DNA of 64,000 bases from Glutamicibacter arilaitensis Re117 (GTDB lineage: Bacteria > Actinomycetota > Actinomycetes > Actinomycetales > Micrococcaceae): assembly GCF_000197735.1 (NCBI RefSeq), contig NC_014550.1, forward strand, positions 1,922,001-1,986,000. Direction: 5' to 3'. Below are positions 63,748 to 64,000 of this stretch, in pieces. The translations under genes and the position numbers were made by a program. Under the pieces are notes generated by a model. It did not search any database, had not been told where the DNA came from, and saw only the letters and a list, made by a program, of their open reading frames with translations. Within the stretch, counting starts at the first letter, position 1; every line of letters begins with the position of its first letter.

Positions 63748-64000
63748 TTAGGCGCGGGTTCCGCTAGACATGCTGCGCAATGCGGCACGCAGGATTTCGG
63801 CGACATTGCCAGCGGCAATGACATCCGGGTCAGCCTTGGATAGGGACTTCAAGGTTGCGGTGGCGTCCTTTTCGCTCCAGCCCAGGCCGGTGAGCGCTTC
63901 GATCACCTGTGGCTCCCAAACGCTCACGTTGCCACCGCCGGAGCTTGAAGGAACAGGGGCGCCGGTTGGCACCAGCTTGCCGTTCAATTCCAGCACAATA
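63748..64000 (-). CDS. ruvA: Holliday junction protein RuvA (C-terminal part, cut by window edge)
   Basis: Only the C-terminal 83 or so codons are in the window. They read IVLELNGKLVPTGAPVPSS, then VIEALTGLGWSEKDATATLK, the domain III helices of RuvA that contact RuvB. The N-terminal DNA-binding domains lie beyond the right edge. The order ruvA-ruvB fits the identification. Confidence 0.88.
   Translation of the reverse strand, partial: IVLELNGKLVPTGAPVPSSSGGGNVSVWEPQVIEALTGLGWSEKDATATLKSLSKADPDVIAAGNVAEILRAALRSMSSGTRA

Overview
The window reads as a chromosomal core region of a GC-rich Gram-positive actinobacterium, most probably a Micrococcaceae member (Arthrobacter/Glutamicibacter type). 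This rests on an actinobacterial integration host factor (mihF), a PriA with degenerate helicase motifs, separate secD and secF with yajC, an aroE-aroC-aroK-aroB run ending in efp and nusB, a pyrR-led pyrimidine operon with carA/carB/pyrF, DUF222-HNH and DUF349 proteins, and frequent GTG starts. The genus is an inference; no rRNA or tRNA gene was recognised to test it.

Layout. 1-2399: hemW (cut by the left edge) behind lepA, minus strand. 2512-3512: PemK/MazF-like protein and rpsT, plus strand. 3667-11200: a long minus-strand run leuS-degV-comEA-comEC-holA, preceded by a short leader peptide and an intrinsic terminator that look like an attenuator. 11305-13197: DUF222/HNH protein. 13288-17293: glpD-glpF-glpK on the minus strand, diverging from a SorC-type regulator and an alpha/beta hydrolase (17400-19289). 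19286-23765: coaBC, metK, priA. 23863-25037: mihF-gmk-rpoZ with a clear promoter and terminator. 25184-33810: pyrR-pyrB-pyrC-(membrane protein)-carA-carB-pyrF, with a PyrR-binding-loop-like motif next to the pyrR start. 34075-34636: a frameshifted DUF664/DinB-like pseudogene. 34748-46255: rpsD, two small membrane proteins, alaS, ruvX, mltG, aroE, aroC, aroK, aroB, a TPR protein, efp and nusB, ending at a strong terminator. 46442-48375: rarA diverging from dtd. 48372-49812: a membrane protein and a PadR regulator behind a palindromic operator. 49876-51293: an intact ISL3-family insertion sequence with 24-bp imperfect inverted repeats and a perfect 8-bp target duplication. 51387-54586: aspS and hisS. 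54730-56772: DUF349 protein and an AbiEi-like protein. 56801-64000: relA, secF, secD, yajC, ruvB and part of ruvA.

Functionally this is mostly housekeeping: translation (lepA, leuS, alaS, aspS, hisS, efp, rpsT, rpsD, dtd), nucleotide and aromatic synthesis, glycerol use, the stringent response, protein export, and DNA replication or repair. Accessory content is small: one transposon, one broken gene, an orphan MazF-like and an orphan AbiEi-like protein, and an HNH protein. No CRISPR array, prophage or obvious new defence cassette is visible. The most interesting signals are regulatory: the leuS leader, the PyrR-binding loop, the putative glycerol operator, the PadR operator beside the transposon, a palindrome across the mihF -10 box, and repeated 8-nt stop/start overlaps within operons.
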